64,000 bases of DNA, from NCBI GenBank assembly GCA_029204225.1, contig CM055113.1, positions 34,358,107-34,422,106 of the forward strand, in the 5' to 3' direction. The notes below the pieces were generated by a model that made no database searches, had not been told where the DNA came from, and worked only from the letters and a program-made list of their open reading frames with translations. Source of the DNA: Diphasiastrum complanatum (Eukaryota > Streptophyta > Lycopodiopsida > Lycopodiales > Lycopodiaceae). Of this stretch, positions 47,717-60,229 are shown in pieces (the first letter of the stretch is position 1; each line of letters begins with the position of its first letter). The translations under genes were made by a program, and so were the position numbers.

Positions 47717-48477
47717 ATCCTTGTAGAATAGGGCAGGTTTGGATTAGGTAGATCAAGTTCCAATAACATGCATAAAGTCTAGTTGGTCTAGTATGACATG
47801 CAATAATGTTGACAATGTCTAGATTGACATGCATGTAGAATTTCACATGGAATTGGTCAAACATGACCTAGTAGAAACTCGAGCTATAATAAATGCATTG
47901 TGTCCTAAGTTTACATTGAGACATGCAAGACATGCAAATACTCTAATGGACACATGCATGTAGTTTTGTAGGCTCATAGTTGAGAAATTGACACTTGGAG
48001 AAAGTAGGTGCATGTTAGGTGCAATCTGTGCATGCAAGGAGTTAGGTGTCAAGATAATAGTAGTTTGCACATGAATAGGTGTAGGAAATGCATTGAATGC
48101 AAGAAGTAGCACAAATTTTGGCTCTCCTATATATGTACATATGGTTCTCATTCATTTTTAATGAAGAATCAAACATTGGTAATGTCATAATGTCAAATTT
48201 GGATCTCATGCAATCTTGCTTGTAATTGTATTCTCTCTCTAACTTGGATTTTGTGTCTTCGTCATACATCATCTTGCTTGTGTACTTTTCCTATTTGTGA
48301 GGAATTAATGCAGTAGCTTTGATCTGTAGCATTCTAGATTGTGCTCTAGCCTCAAATTTGTTGGTAGATTGCAGGATTGCTCTACAGGTGATTTGTGTGC
48401 CACCACAAAGCATGGTACAGATCATTCACACATTTCTTGTGGTTTTCCACACATGTGAACTTGCTGGATTTTCATCA
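47717..48477 (+). repeat. Probable copia 5' LTR region
   Basis: Ends ...TTTTCATCA immediately before a primer-site-like sequence and contains a TATA box CTATATATG at 48127-48135. The left end was not determined. No coding domain of this element survives downstream. Confidence 0.5.
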
Positions 48478-48489
48478 TGGTATCTGAGC
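48478..48489 (+). other. Copia primer binding site, one mismatch
   Basis: TGGTATCTGAGC, differing from the tRNA-Met site TGGTATCAGAGC by one base. Confidence 0.65.
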
Positions 48490-50375
48490 CATACCATGCT
48501 TTGAATGCTACTAACATCAAGTGTTTGAAGAATTCTATGACAATTCAAGCTAGGAAGCTATTTAGCACTTTTCTGTTATCTATTCTTGAACAATTTTAGA
48601 ACTGATATTTTCAGTCCAGAACAGAGGATGTACGGAATTCTGAATTTTCACACGTGTAAAAACTAGAATACTTCATTTGACTCTATTTCCTTGGTGTTAG
48701 ATCCAAAGATATTGACATTATAGCTTGTTGGAAAGCTAGAAGAACCCTCTTTCCATTGCAATTGGTTTCAATTCATTCTAATGAACCTAGTAGGAGTTAT
48801 AGACTTTAAATAAGGGTAGGGAGAGACCCAAAACCCAAGTGGACACTTTTTGAACTGATTATATTGCATGCATGATTCATCATTCACAATTTTTTGTAAT
48901 CAATTTGAGATAGAATTGGATAAGACAAGTTTATATTGTCATAACCACATCTTTTCACACAAAGGGTTGTGTTTGAGTTGAATGTGTGTTTCTAAAGTGT
49001 TTTTCACTCATTTGAAACTCGTGGTAAAATTTGACATCAGAATTGTAAGTGCTTCATCAAAAGATAGAGGCTAGATCCAAATTCAAAGTGATTGATTTTC
49101 TGTTGTGAGCAAGGACTCACATAACTGTTGCAAGTTTTTGCAGAGGATTTGGTAGAATACCCGATTGTTTTTGGTTCCCATTGTAAAAGAGAAGCAACAT
49201 ATTCAAATCCATTTTTTGTGTATACCAATTTAACAAACTTGAGATCTAGACAAAATTTTGTCTCATTCAATTTGAGTGTATTTGACTGTTGTCTTTAAGC
49301 ATTCCACATGTGCCAAAAGAAGAAAGAATCAAAATTTGTCTGTACTCCAATTCATTTTGAGAGGTTGATCTAGTTTGTCTTGTTTTGGTGGAATATTTGA
49401 GATCTATCTCAAATTCAGTTGCAAGATTTTGCATAGAATTTGATAGTACACCCAATTTTTTTGGTTTCTATAGTAAAAAAGAAGCAACACACTCAATTCC
49501 TATAGTGAGAAATGTAGCAACATTTAGTTTGTTTGGAACAAGCTCAAACATATTGTTGTCCATTTATAAGAGGTCTTCACATGACATGGCATATGTAGGA
49601 GATTTTCTCTTTGAAGAATTGTCCACTAAGAGAAAATCTGAATTTTTTGGTAATGTGAACATAAGATCGGGGAACATATTGTGTAAGAGAATCTTGTTGA
49701 TGATTCCGTAGAGTCTTCCTTTGCAAAATACATGTAGAGTTGGTCATAAACACTAAAATATAGTATGGTACTATCCATGTCTATACAACAGCAACAACAT
49801 ACATTATTTCACGTGTGAATTCAATTATAACAAAAGAATTCATGTTCTATACACTATAACTCAAGATATAATGAGCAACAACAACATCATTTCACGTGTG
49901 AATTCAATTAGAACAAAAGAATTCACGTTCTATACACTATAACTCAAGATATAATGAGAAATATGCAAGAGATGAACATAGAATCAAAAGAGAAAAGTTA
50001 TTCACATAGAATATAGTTTTTCCATGCTGGTATAGCTATTTATAACATCCATAGTGCCATTGGCCACTTTTCCTAAACTAGTCCTAAAATAGCAACTTCT
50101 AGGTACTTCACCAAAAAACCTAGTTTTTTGTGACTAAATGCAATGTATCTATATTATCCTATCAGAATGGGTCTAAATCTGATCTCATTGGTACACCGTA
50201 TGCAATGCCAAACACTTTTTTAATTGACTTGTATTACAAGATGGACTTCCAAATATGGAAGAGGTAATCTTCGATTAATCACTTTTAATTGTGTTTTTCT
50301 TTTTCATATACAAATTTCTATAAACTGATCTTTGATTAATTACATTTAACAGTGTTTATGTTTTTTTTTCAGTTT
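48490..50375. repeat. Non-coding region with two direct-repeat pairs
   Basis: Segments near 49125-49210 and 49415-49500 are similar (GTTGCAAG, then AAGAAGCAACA blocks). At 49803-49880 and 49889-49965 a ~85-bp unit with TTTCACGTGTGAATTCAATT is duplicated in tandem. No gene is supported. Confidence 0.55.
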
Positions 50376-50525
50376 AAATGCCCGAAGGTCTCCCCAATGG
50401 AGATAATGCACTTTAGGCAGGAGACCATAAAGCTTGTGATCGAAAATTCATATCCAGTTGCAGTGGCCGAGTGTTCTCCACCCAAGCTACTTCCAACTGG
50501 AGAAATGTTTTAGAGATCATAGATA
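50376..50525 (+). pseudogene. Partial duplicate of the start of the 50.9-kb frame
   Basis: Reads SPMEIMHFRQETIKLVIEN before a stop; the segment recurs at 50975-51075 (SPMEIVHFLQETMNLVIEN). About 600 bp separate the copies. Confidence 0.5.
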
Positions 50526-50925
50526 GTTGATATCGATTAAATATTTGTCTCACTTGATGTGAATGAGACACATGTACAGAAAATTTTAATAAGAATATAT
50601 TTACAGTTTTTCTATGGTTGTTCTTACTTGTTTTTTTTCCTGTTATTAATTCAGGTTATGATTCATTCATCTCAATTTCTACGGTTTTCCAACAAGTTTG
50701 TTTTTCATAGCCTTGGTCTACCTTGCCTTTACCTTGGTTTTTTTTTGGATAAGTTCAGAAAGATGATCTGATGGAACCTTTGTCACAACCAATCCAAACA
50801 TGCAACAAACTTAGATTTGTTGTAGCAAAGCTTTCATCAGTTCATCTTCTGAACATATCCAAATATGCCAAGACAAGAACAATACAGACCAAGGCAATGA
50901 AGACAAAAAAATACAACCGATATAT

Positions 50926-51636
50926 ATGAGACATCAACAAGGGCAAGCGTCGATTGTAGTGGTCACTGGAGTTCAAGTGATGGAAGATCTCCCCAATGGA
51001 GATAGTGCATTTCCTGCAAGAGACAATGAATCTTGTTATCGAAAACTCATATTATCCAGTTGCAATTACATTGTGTTTTGCACCATGGAAATGGAGTTCA
51101 TAGAAATGAAAGAGCCTCATAGAAAAAGTGGTTCATATATTTTCAAAAATGATGTATACAGGAAATTGTATTACATAATACAAAATTTTATACTTCATAA
51201 TCTATGGATCTTCAATTTCGATGGATGTTCCAATGTCTTTGCATTTTATGCTCTTTCTGCCTTACTCTTACTTGCACAAGAGAAATTATTTTTAGTTAAT
51301 ATATTTCATGATGCCCGGGACTTAGAGCATTTAATGGGGATTGAAACTAAATGGGACAATTTTCTTCTCCCCATATTCTTTGATCCTAATAAGGCGCTAG
51401 CTTCCGACAAAGTCGAAGATCAGCTGCCAGTCGCTCGTGTGTATTATCGAGCTGCCTTCCTTGGCGATCCCTGGACACGTAGATTCCAAGCGTGGGTCGA
51501 CCAGGACTGGCTGATAGGAGTCCACAAGTCCCTTCACATGCCAAAGGACTTGAGGAAACTGGACCGCATCAATTTTATGGAAGACGTCACGGGCTACCTG
51601 ATCCACCAGAGGCGGGCAAAGAAGACTCTTTACTGA
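50926..51636 (+). CDS. Hypothetical protein, 236 residues
   Basis: An uninterrupted frame. Its first 45 residues probably run in the wrong frame, because the duplicated block SPMEIVHFLQETMN reads in another frame; a frameshift near 51060 is likely. The middle, LWIFNFDGCSNVFAFYALSA followed by HDARDLEHL, faintly recalls the first motif of SAM-dependent methyltransferases, but I cannot support that assignment. The C-terminus (YYRAAFLGDPWTRRFQAWVD, then MEDVTGYLIHQRRAKKTLY) looks like genuine coding sequence and ends at a stop with no truncation. Base composition from 51400 on is less A/T-rich than its surroundings. Confidence 0.4.
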   Translation: MRHQQGQASIVVVTGVQVMEDLPNGDSAFPARDNESCYRKLILSSCNYIVFCTMEMEFIEMKEPHRKSGSYIFKNDVYRKLYYIIQNFILHNLWIFNFDGCSNVFAFYALSALLLLAQEKLFLVNIFHDARDLEHLMGIETKWDNFLLPIFFDPNKALASDKVEDQLPVARVYYRAAFLGDPWTRRFQAWVDQDWLIGVHKSLHMPKDLRKLDRINFMEDVTGYLIHQRRAKKTLY

Positions 51637-51733
51637 ACCGACAGAGTGCTGAGAGACCGGCACTACTTCAGGCTATGGGTCCTATTGGGGGTATTTCCGA
51701 CGAATTGTAAATAAATAAAATTGACCAATAAAA

Positions 51734-52440
51734 TGTGTTGCGAGGGCATGGCATCCTGCGCGTATAAGCCCATGGCCCAATGAGCACACAAGCTAAGTTG
51801 TAATTAAAATAATAGGCTTGGGACCTTTGTAAGTAAAATAAAACTTGAGGCCCAAAGTCAATTTTAAACTTAGAGATTACTTTTTTAGAGTTGGGTCCAA
51901 ATTGGGACTCACATGAATCTTGTGAATTTCAATGTACTTTTTGTGGACCCTTGGATCAAGTTGGGTCCAAGATGAATGGATAGGATCAATGTACATATTA
52001 GGCAATAGGATTTTGGGGCAAGGGCCTTCTCCATTTTATAAAAAGGCACCATTTGTACTCTATTTCCATGCTTAATGAGAAGGAGGAAACTCTACCAATT
52101 TGGAGAGCCAAGCATCCTCATTTGCTAAGCACTCATGCTAATGCTTTTTGTTGTGTGTTTCTAATTGTTTCCATTTCTATGTTCTTGTTTTAATAGTTAT
52201 GGTTTTTCCATTAGCAAGCATCTTGATCTTTTGAACTAACCTCCCCCTCAACTCTATCTCTCTCTTTCTCTCTTCTCCTTCTTTCTCTCCATTCTTCCCC
52301 TTCACCAACAATCATGATAAAGTTAGTTTAGGGAAGTAGAGTTAGTGTGAGTAGTGTTAATGGAGATAGAGTTAGATAAAAAGTAGGGAACTAACTAAAA
52401 GTAGCATCTATGCATAGTTAGGTGCCTATCCAGTGAACAA
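51734..52440 (+). repeat. LTR-like promoter region
   Basis: From TGTTGCGAGG, non-coding, with a strong TATA box (TATAAAAAGG, 52037-52046) and CT-rich leader (52248-52300). The 80 bp after the TATA box recur reversed at 63879-63954, showing it is a dispersed repeat. LTR ends are not fixed. Confidence 0.5.
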
Positions 52441-52515
52441 ACCCTTGTTGACAGGCGGGAGGGCTATTACAATGTCGGATTGTAGACCCTATACTATCCT
52501 AGTAATAAAGTCAAA

Positions 52516-53200
52516 TCACATGTCTGTCAAGACTGTTTAGTTGGTAAACAGACTAGGAAACCATTTAGATCAAGCCATCAGCATACTGCTAGAGGATTGT
52601 TAGATGTTGTGCATTCGGACATTTGTGGCCCGATGAAAAATCCTTCTCTAAAAGATGCAAAGTATTTTATAGCTTTTATTGATGAATTTTTCAGAAGGAC
52701 TATGGTTGGTGTATTTTATCAAGAAGAAATCCTAAGCTTTCAATTGCTTCAAAATCTTCAAGGAGCATGCAGAAAAAAAGACTGGAAGGACGATCAAGGC
52801 CCTAAGATTTGATAATGGGAGAGAGTACATCTCTACTGAATTTAAGGAGTACTGTCAGAGCCAAGGCATTGAGCAACAATTCATCACTCCTTATAGTCCT
52901 TAGTTGAATGGCTTAGCCAAGAGGAAGAACCGTACTCTGGTCGAATCAGCTAAATGTATGCTAGTGCATGCATCGCTACCCAAGAGCTTTTGGACTGAAG
53001 TTGTCTCCACTGTAGCTTACGTCCAGAATAGATGTTCGACCAAGGCCCTCTCAGTCACCTATAAATTTGCTGCTACACCACTGGGCACCAAATCAGATCC
53101 TCGATCATGGCCCCGCACTTGTAACCAAGATGTCCTCACGTCCAAGCATATCCAACAAATGTCATCATATATCATCCAAGATCAGCCATCGATCCAATGA
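52516..53200 (+). pseudogene. Ty1/copia integrase fragment
   Basis: CQDCLVGKQTRKPF and VHSDICGPM (first catalytic Asp) in one frame, a frameshift near 52760, then LRFDNGREY (second Asp). The catalytic Glu is lost: LNGLAKRKN has Lys in its place, and the preceding Gln codon is TAG. The frame then fades into LPKSFWTEVVSTVAYVQNR. No RT follows. Confidence 0.9.
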
Positions 53201-53999
53201 GCACTCCAAGCCTCATCCCTGATGTATCTCCCAAACAAAGCCATTCTCCAAGCCGCTTTGCCCAGACATCCTATCCAATAAATTCTGAAAGCTGATCCCA
53301 TCTATTTTCCATGCTCCAAGCACAAGAGTCTATCAAGGACTCAATGAATGAATGTATGAAAATCTCACCATATGCTATACCCCATCTCCTAGAGATATTG
53401 ATGATGATTTACCTCTCCTACATCCCTTGTAGGCTCAACTTCCCATGCTTGACGTTGCCAACTCTAATTTGAGTAGTATACATGCCTCCCACCAAGGAGC
53501 CTATCTCACCGCCACATCCATCATGTCAACCAATTTACCAAAGCAAATACAGTCTAGATCCACTATCGTGATGAGAAACTCACCCACTACTCATAGCATA
53601 TCAGGTAGGATAGCTCCAACAGAACTCTGTATCTTGTACCATCTTATCACCAAGTATCTATTACCCAATGATAGCTCCTCAAGAATCTATCCACCTGTAG
53701 TGCAACTAGACTCTAACTTGATCTAACCAATTAAGCTACATTCTACTTACTGAATTATGATGGATAAAACTAACATGTGACGCCACCCTGCACTTGAATG
53801 CTCATCAAAGTATCAAAAATTATTCCGTGAGTAATCAGGTGCAACCCTGTCGGCTCACAACCATGGGCATGTTGGATTCACATCATCCCGTAATGCACTC
53901 CATGCCCTCAGGACAGGTACCACCTTCAGGTACACTCCATGCCACCTACCTTCAAGTAGGCTTGATCCATCTCTAGGTCACCACACATGATGCACCAGC
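53201..53999. other. No gene seen
   Basis: Open frames (53445-53726, 53794-53976) show no domain. The sequence is CT- and A-rich and may be decayed copia linker following the integrase fragment. Confidence 0.35.
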
Positions 54000-54735
54000 T
54001 ATTGATTTCACACGTGTGGATTGTCCACTACATGTACTTGTGATCTCCTAACGTGTGTAGATGCACCAAGATCAAGACTAGATTGAGATTCAAGATCAAT
54101 CTTAGATCCTATGGCAAAAACACACTACTACATGCATTCAATCACTTCCAACTCTCACTCACACGTGTGGGAAGTATTCAAAAAATATTCTAAGTAGAAA
54201 TAAGCTGCTCTCCTCGAGTAGAGAGAGAAAAACCATCACGAGCTCTCGGGTAGAGAGAGAAAGCTAGAAATCCAATAACACTCAAAATCCAAATAATTAC
54301 CAAATCAATTAGCTTCAAAATGAGGAGTACAATGATACTAGTAGATCCACGAGCTACCACTATGCTTAACTATGATTGGACCACACTTTGTCACCTCTTA
54401 ATCCTATTGGACCATTGGTCCATGCACCTCTTAATTCTATTGGACTATATTCAAGCACACCTCAAATTCCTATTGGACCTCACATGGTTCCACCTCTAAA
54501 ACCTATTGGACCTCTTAGAATTCATCAAACAAAAGCATTACACTTGTCTACACTCTAATTGGCACGAGTTTAGCCTCTTACTCTATTTTGGCTCAATAGT
54601 GGCATTATAAGTGGAAATGCATAATTTGCCATCTTTGCCAAATTTGTTCCTATCAACATCCTACACCTAGATGCTTGATGTAAAAAACATAAGACCCCTA
54701 TATCTAACATAGATAATCTTTTTCAATTCTTCACA
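54000..54735 (-). repeat. 3' LTR of the 54-59 kb copia element
   Basis: TATTGATTTCACACGTGTG...TTCTTCACA, abutting the polypurine tract. The palindrome CACACGTGTG occurs at 54009-54018 and 54160-54169, flanking a 141-bp core. Confidence 0.7.
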
Positions 54736-54750
54736 CTCCTCCTAAAAAAT
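54736..54750 (-). other. Copia polypurine tract
   Basis: TTTTTTAGGAGGAG on the minus strand just after the RNase H stop codon (54754-54756). Confidence 0.8.
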
Positions 54751-54753
54751 TAT

Positions 54754-57611
54754 CTATGGTGATTTGAGCATTGATCTTGATATAACTCCAAGATTAGATC
54801 TATGCTTGATGAAAGCACTTTTGCTCAAAGGCTTGGTGAGTAGATCGGCAATACAAGAGGACGAGTTGACATGCTCCAAATAGAATTCTCCTCCAATAAG
54901 CTTTTCTCTCACAAAATGGTGTGCCACTTCTATGTGCTTGCTTCTTGCATGAAATATGGGATCATTGGCAAGATCTTGGGTCGAGATGTTATCACACTTG
55001 ATCATTGGTAGATCATCTTCTTTGATGCACTTTAGCTCCATTAGTAGCCTCTTGATCCAAAGAACTTCTTTGGTAGTTGTAGTGAGTGCTTTGTACTCGG
55101 CCTCACATGAAGAGAGAGATATAGTATCTTGCTTTTTGGAAAGCCAAGATATTAGATTGCCTCCAAGAAAGATAGTGTATGCACTAATAGACTTTTGATC
55201 CATCTTGTCACTTGCAAAGTCCGAATCCGAGTAGCCAACAATGGATAGATCTTCACTTTTATAGAGTAGACCATAATCACAAGATGAAGATACATATCTT
55301 AGAATCCTCTTGGCCATCTTCCAATGATGGATCTTAGGATCTTGCATAAATTGACTCAATTTGTGCACACAAAAACTTAGATCGGGCCTAGTAATGGTAA
55401 GCCAAATCAAGGAGCCTACAAGACTCCTAAAAAGTGTGATGTCCTCAAAGGATCTTTCATCACCTTTATTAGGATCATTTACAATTTGCTCCATTGGAGT
55501 ATCTATGCTCTTAGAATTTTTCATATGAAATTTTTTCAACATAGAGTGAGCATATCTAGATTGACATATAAAGACATGATTCTCATAAAAATCAATTTCT
55601 AGGCCTAGGATGTAATGTATCTCTCCTAGATCTTGCATTTTAAACTCACATCCAAGTGCTAGCTTAGTTTCATCAACTAGCTTGATACAACTTCCACAAA
55701 GAATAATGTCATCAACATAAATTAGAAGAATGACAACATTGCTATCAACAAACTTTAGATACATGGAAGGATCATAGTCACTAAGAGTAGATCCTAGTGA
55801 GATAAGAAAAGAATTAAGTCTTGAATACCATGATCTTGGTGCTTGCTTGAGTCCATAAAGACTTTTGAAAAGCAAGCACACTTTGGACTCATCCTTGATG
55901 AATCCTTGAGGTTGTTCCATATAGATCTCCTCCTCAAGATAACCATTTAGAAAAGCATTGGATACATCTAATTGGAACACCTTCCACTTGAAGAAACAAA
56001 CAAGAGAAATAAGAATTCTTATTGTCACCATCTTTGCAACGGGTGCAAAGGTCTCCTCATAATTAAGGCCATGGATTTGAGCAAATCCTTTGGCACATAA
56101 TCTTGCTTTATGCTTGTTGATGGTTCCATCATGATTGAACTTGATCCGAAATACCCACTTGCAACTAATCACATGCTTGTTGGATGGAGGATCCACAAGC
56201 TCCCAAGTATTGTTGGTGATCAATGCATCATACTCTTGCTTCATGGCATCATACCACTCCTTGGTATTGAGTGCCTCTTGTACATTCTTTGGCTCTTCAT
56301 GAGAGACATAAAAAACATAATTAGTGGAATCAAGATCCACTTGTTTGCCTTTGTCAACATATGAGAGCCTCTTAGGCTCGGATCTATCTCTCAAGGATCT
56401 TCTTGGTGAGAAAATCCGAGGAGAGTCTTCTTCAAACTTCAACCCCATCACATCATGATTGTCTTCAAAATCAATAATTGGTGATGCATCCATTGATTTC
56501 TTGATCTCGGCCTCTTCAAAAGATGAGTGTTGATCTTCATGAAAGACAACATCTCTACTTTCAATAACTTGAGAAGTAGAGAGTATAAAGACTCTATAGG
56601 CCTTCTTGGTGGATGAGTATCCAACCATGATCCCTTTGCATGCACTAGGATCTTCCTTCTTCCTTGTTTCCAAGGGAATATGGACAAAGCATATGCTCTA
56701 AGGTGATCAACCTTAGGCTTCTTCAAATATAAGATTTCATATGGTGACTTTCCTCCAAGAGCTATATGTGGTAGCCTATTGCAAAGATAATTTGCACAAT
56801 TAATGGCTTCTCCCCAAAAATCTTTGGGCAAAGTTGCCTCAATTCTCATAGATTTTGCACATTCACATAGAGATCTATTCTTTCTCTCGGCCACTCCATT
56901 TTGAGATGGAGAGTAGGCACAAGAGAACTCTCTTTTGATGCCTTTAAGCTCACAAAAATCTTGAAATTTATTGGAGACATATTCACCACCCCCATCATTT
57001 CTATGAGCTTTAATCTTGAATGAGAATTGCTTCTCTACATAAGCTTTGAAAGTAAGGAAATGATCAAACACCATAGATTTAGAAGCTAGAAGATATATCC
57101 AAGTGAATCTTGTGATGAATCTTGTGAAATCATCAATGAAAGTAACAAAACTAGTGGCTCCTCCCTTGCTTGTAGTTGATGAGAAATGCACATCCGAGTG
57201 GATTAACTCCAAAGGATGCTTGCTTTTGATAGAAGACCTTGTAAATGGCTTTTTGTGAGATTTAGCAATAGCACAAGCCTCACAAGGCTTGATCTTCTTG
57301 GAGAATGACTTTGGCAAGCCAATAGCTTTGGCTTCTTTGATCATAGAGAGCATGGATTTGTAGTTGGGATGTCCCAACCTCCTATGCCATAATTCCTCCA
57401 TAGAGAGCTTGTTCACAAGAGCAACATTACAAGCATTCACATACTCATTTGGATCTAGTTTATAGATGCCTCCAAATCTAGATCCTAATGCAAGTATCTC
57501 ATCATTCTTCTTGATAGTGCAAGTATCAACATTGAATTTTACATCAAGGCCATTATCAAGCAATTGGCCAACACTAATAAGATTTTTAGTAAGCTTAGGT
57601 ACATAAAGAAC
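54754..57611 (-). pseudogene. Copia pol: integrase, reverse transcriptase, RNase H
   Basis: Frame 57611-56448: WHRRLGHPNYKS, the CEACAIAKSHKKPF zinc motif, Asp in HSDVHF, Asp in RNDGGGEY, Glu in NGVAERKN. A small deletion near 56690 shifts the frame into 56673-54754 (639 residues): integrase tail, ETFAPVAKMVTIR, FQLDVSNAFLNGYLEEEIYMEQ, the intact YVDD box in LLIYVDDIILCG, then RNase H with YSDSDFASDKMDQKS, SCEAEYKAL and HARSKHIEVAHHF. RT and RNase H look complete, so this may be the youngest element in the window. Confidence 0.95.
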
Positions 57612-58792
57612 TTAAGAGAGAGCAAGAACTTTAGAGGATGCAAGCTTCAAGGGAATGATCCCTATGCCTTCAATAGGACATTCAAAATCATTTGTAGTGT
57701 ATATTGATTTCTTGACTCCATCATAAGGTGCAATAGAAGAGAAAGAGTCCTTGGAGCTACACATATGTGAAGAAGCTCCACTATAAATATACCATAGGTC
57801 GTCCTTCTTGAAAGGAGTAGATGAGAAACTAGAGACCATAAGAGATCCCTCTCCATCACTTGCAATAGTGTCTTCCTTCTCATTGGTAATGTTGGCTTGC
57901 TTGAGTTGATTCTTCTTCTTGAAGCAATTGGTGGCATAATGACCTTTCTTGCCACAATAAAAGCACTTGATCTTCTTCTTCTTGAGCTTGGATGATGAAG
58001 CATTAGAGGAATCATCTTCCTCCGCATTTTTGTCTTTGGATTTGACTTTGTCCTTGCTTGAGGATTGTTGATGTTGGTTCTTGCTCCTCCCTTTGTGCTT
58101 ATCCTTGGCAAAGAGAGCTTTGCCATCATTATGAGTGAGAGAAAGCTTGTCCATCCTCAAGAGCTTGTACTCTTGTCTTGATTCTTCCGAAATTAGCACA
58201 CTTTGGAGAGCCTCCAAACCTGGTAGCTCCTCCTTAATGGCATAGGATTGGACAAATCAAATTCACTTCTCAAGCCATTGAGAATGACTTGAACTAACTC
58301 ATTTTGATTGATGGAATCACCTATACAAGAAAGTTCTCTATGAATATCTTTTACTCTCAAAACATAACTAGATGAACTCTCATCACTCTTTTGGCTACTT
58401 TGAAAGATTTGATTCCTAAGAGTGATAAGCCTAGAGGTATTCTTAGCCTCATAGATAGTCTTGAGACAATCCCAAGCTTCTTTGGCTGTTGTACAAGTAC
58501 CTATCTCCCTCAATATCTCATTAGAGACATTCATCTTAATGTAGTGGAGAGCCATCCTAGCTCTCTTTTTGTATTTTTGAACCTCTTGAAGAACTTGTGG
58601 TTCTTCTTCAAGGCCAAGAACTATGTCCATCACGTCTTGAAGGATCAAGATGGACTCCATCCTCAATTTCCAAATTGAATAGTTTGAAGTGGACAATCTT
58701 TCACGTGGTTCCAACAAGGATGAACCCATTGAAGACATTTGAAGTGAAGAAAACTCAAATGATGAACAATAAATGTTGCTACACACTCTCAA
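57612..58792 (-). pseudogene. Copia gag and protease
   Basis: Gag (58735-58240): LSTSNYSIWKLRMESIL, AKEAWDCLKTIYE, and VILNGLRSEFDLSN, then a one-base shift near 58240. The second frame carries ALQSVLISEESRQEYK, a basic segment, the zinc knuckle CFYCGKKGHYATNC and the protease WYIYSGASSHM, where the catalytic Asp of DSGA is Tyr. A TAA at 57612-57614 interrupts the joined gag-pol frame; reading continues in the same frame on the other side. Confidence 0.93.
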
Positions 58793-59232
58793 TAGGATCC
58801 AATAATAGAGTACTATCTCCTCCTATGAAAGATTTTGCAACTATTTGTGAATTGATTCTCACTAGCTACACAAATCTCTCTAAAACAAGATCTATTTCAC
58901 ATCAAATGATGGAGTATAGGCAAAGTTAGGATCAAACACTTTTAGCACATGTGAAGTACTTTAAGAAATCAAATTTGACTCAAATACAATGATATTGCAT
59001 GAAACAAACTGGCTAAGATCTCAAAACAGTGCCTAGATCACATATAGATGAGATTGGCAAGCATACAACTGTGATTTTGAATCAACCAAGCAATCTCTTG
59101 ACCAAACCAAATGTGTCCACCCAAGTCTAGTTGCCCTAGATAGCTAGGAAAATGGGCCTTGACAATTTCTAGCTCAAGATTGATGAATAGTTTTCACTCA
59201 AATGGATCAAAATGCATGGTAACCTTAGGTAG
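58793..59232 (-). other. Untranslated leader of the copia element
   Basis: About 440 bp between primer site and gag start, no coding capacity, as usual for copia leaders. Confidence 0.6.
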
Positions 59233-59244
59233 GCTCTGATACCA
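59233..59244 (-). other. Copia primer binding site (initiator tRNA-Met)
   Basis: GCTCTGATACCA, exact complement of the primer site, followed at 59245 by TGTTGATTTCACA. Confidence 0.9.
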
Positions 59245-59423
59245 TGTTGATTTCACATGTGTGAGTGAGAGTTGGAAGTGATTGAATGCGTGTAGTAGAG
59301 TGTTTTTGCCATAGGATCTATGATTGATCTTGAATCTCAATCTAGTCTTGATCTTGGTGCATCTACACACCTTAGGAGATCACAAGTACATGTAGTGGAC
59401 AATCCACACGTGTGAAATCAACA
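59245..59423. repeat. 179-bp segment with inverted ends replacing the 5' LTR
   Basis: Begins TGTTGATTTCACATGTGTG and ends CACACGTGTGAAATCAACA, inverted ends of 19 bp. The core matches 54019-54159 only when reversed. The remaining ~560 bp of the LTR are missing on this side. Confidence 0.85.
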
Positions 59424-60229
59424 CTAGTTGAAGAATATCACCTATACATCAAATGACATATCATACCTGAGCAATTGTATCATCTCCTTGAATGCCACCC
59501 AATGGGCTCATCATCCACATACTATGCTCACTTGATGTCTTCGCTCCTGGTCACCATCTTGCTAAGCTAGCCAATCATCAAAGCATCAATTGCTCCCCTG
59601 GCTCCTAGCATTTGCTCGATCTCCCTAGCTATTTTCCACCCGCCAATGCAAGACTGTACTTGAGTCACCACTCACGGGATCCTGAGATCAATGTCTCCCT
59701 GATCGTACTGAGTGTTGGATTTATCTCCTCTACTTTCCTAAATTTCATGTTAATCTAGTTCCATTCATAACGCTGCACATTTACATGCATTGTCGCACAA
59801 CTCTACTACCAAAGATAGGCAAGAGTAAGTGGCACTTGACTTATCAGAAAAGCCCGACTTGGCCGACATATCGGGTGGTACATATCGACTTACTTGACGT
59901 GTTTGACATATCGGCTTATCAACTATCCCGACGTAATTGGCCACATCAATGACTTGCTCGACGACCAAATAGTCAAAGCCTCATCACACTCACTTCTTGT
60001 AATGTGCAACAACCTGACAATGACAACAGCCGCCACAATCTCCTCCAAATGGCACAACGGCTCCACGCCATCTTTTGCACATTCATCTGCACAAGTATAA
60101 ATTGTATATAGATAACTATTGTAATCTATTCATGACATAGCATTCAATGAGACAGACACTATAGATGCTTTCATACATCGATTCTTTTTTCAGACTGATT
60201 GTCAATAATAAGCTCATAGCTTTTACATA
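59424..60229. other. No gene seen
   Basis: Non-coding. A cluster of CGACATATCGG and CGACTT motifs lies at 59830-59940. Confidence 0.35.

Larger units (their letters stand above)
54000..59423 (-). mobile_element. Nearly complete Ty1/copia retrotransposon with rearranged LTR
   Basis: Minus-strand order is primer site (59233-59244), gag, protease, integrase, RT, RNase H, polypurine tract, 3' LTR (54000-54735). Each domain is present; defects are one frameshift in gag, one nonsense codon, one frameshift after integrase and a changed protease aspartate. The right LTR is only 179 bp and its core is inverted compared with the left one. Confidence 0.85.

Noticed and set aside
54956..55198. Plus-strand frames inside 54.7-58.8 kb
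   Set aside because: Shadows of the minus-strand copia polyprotein.
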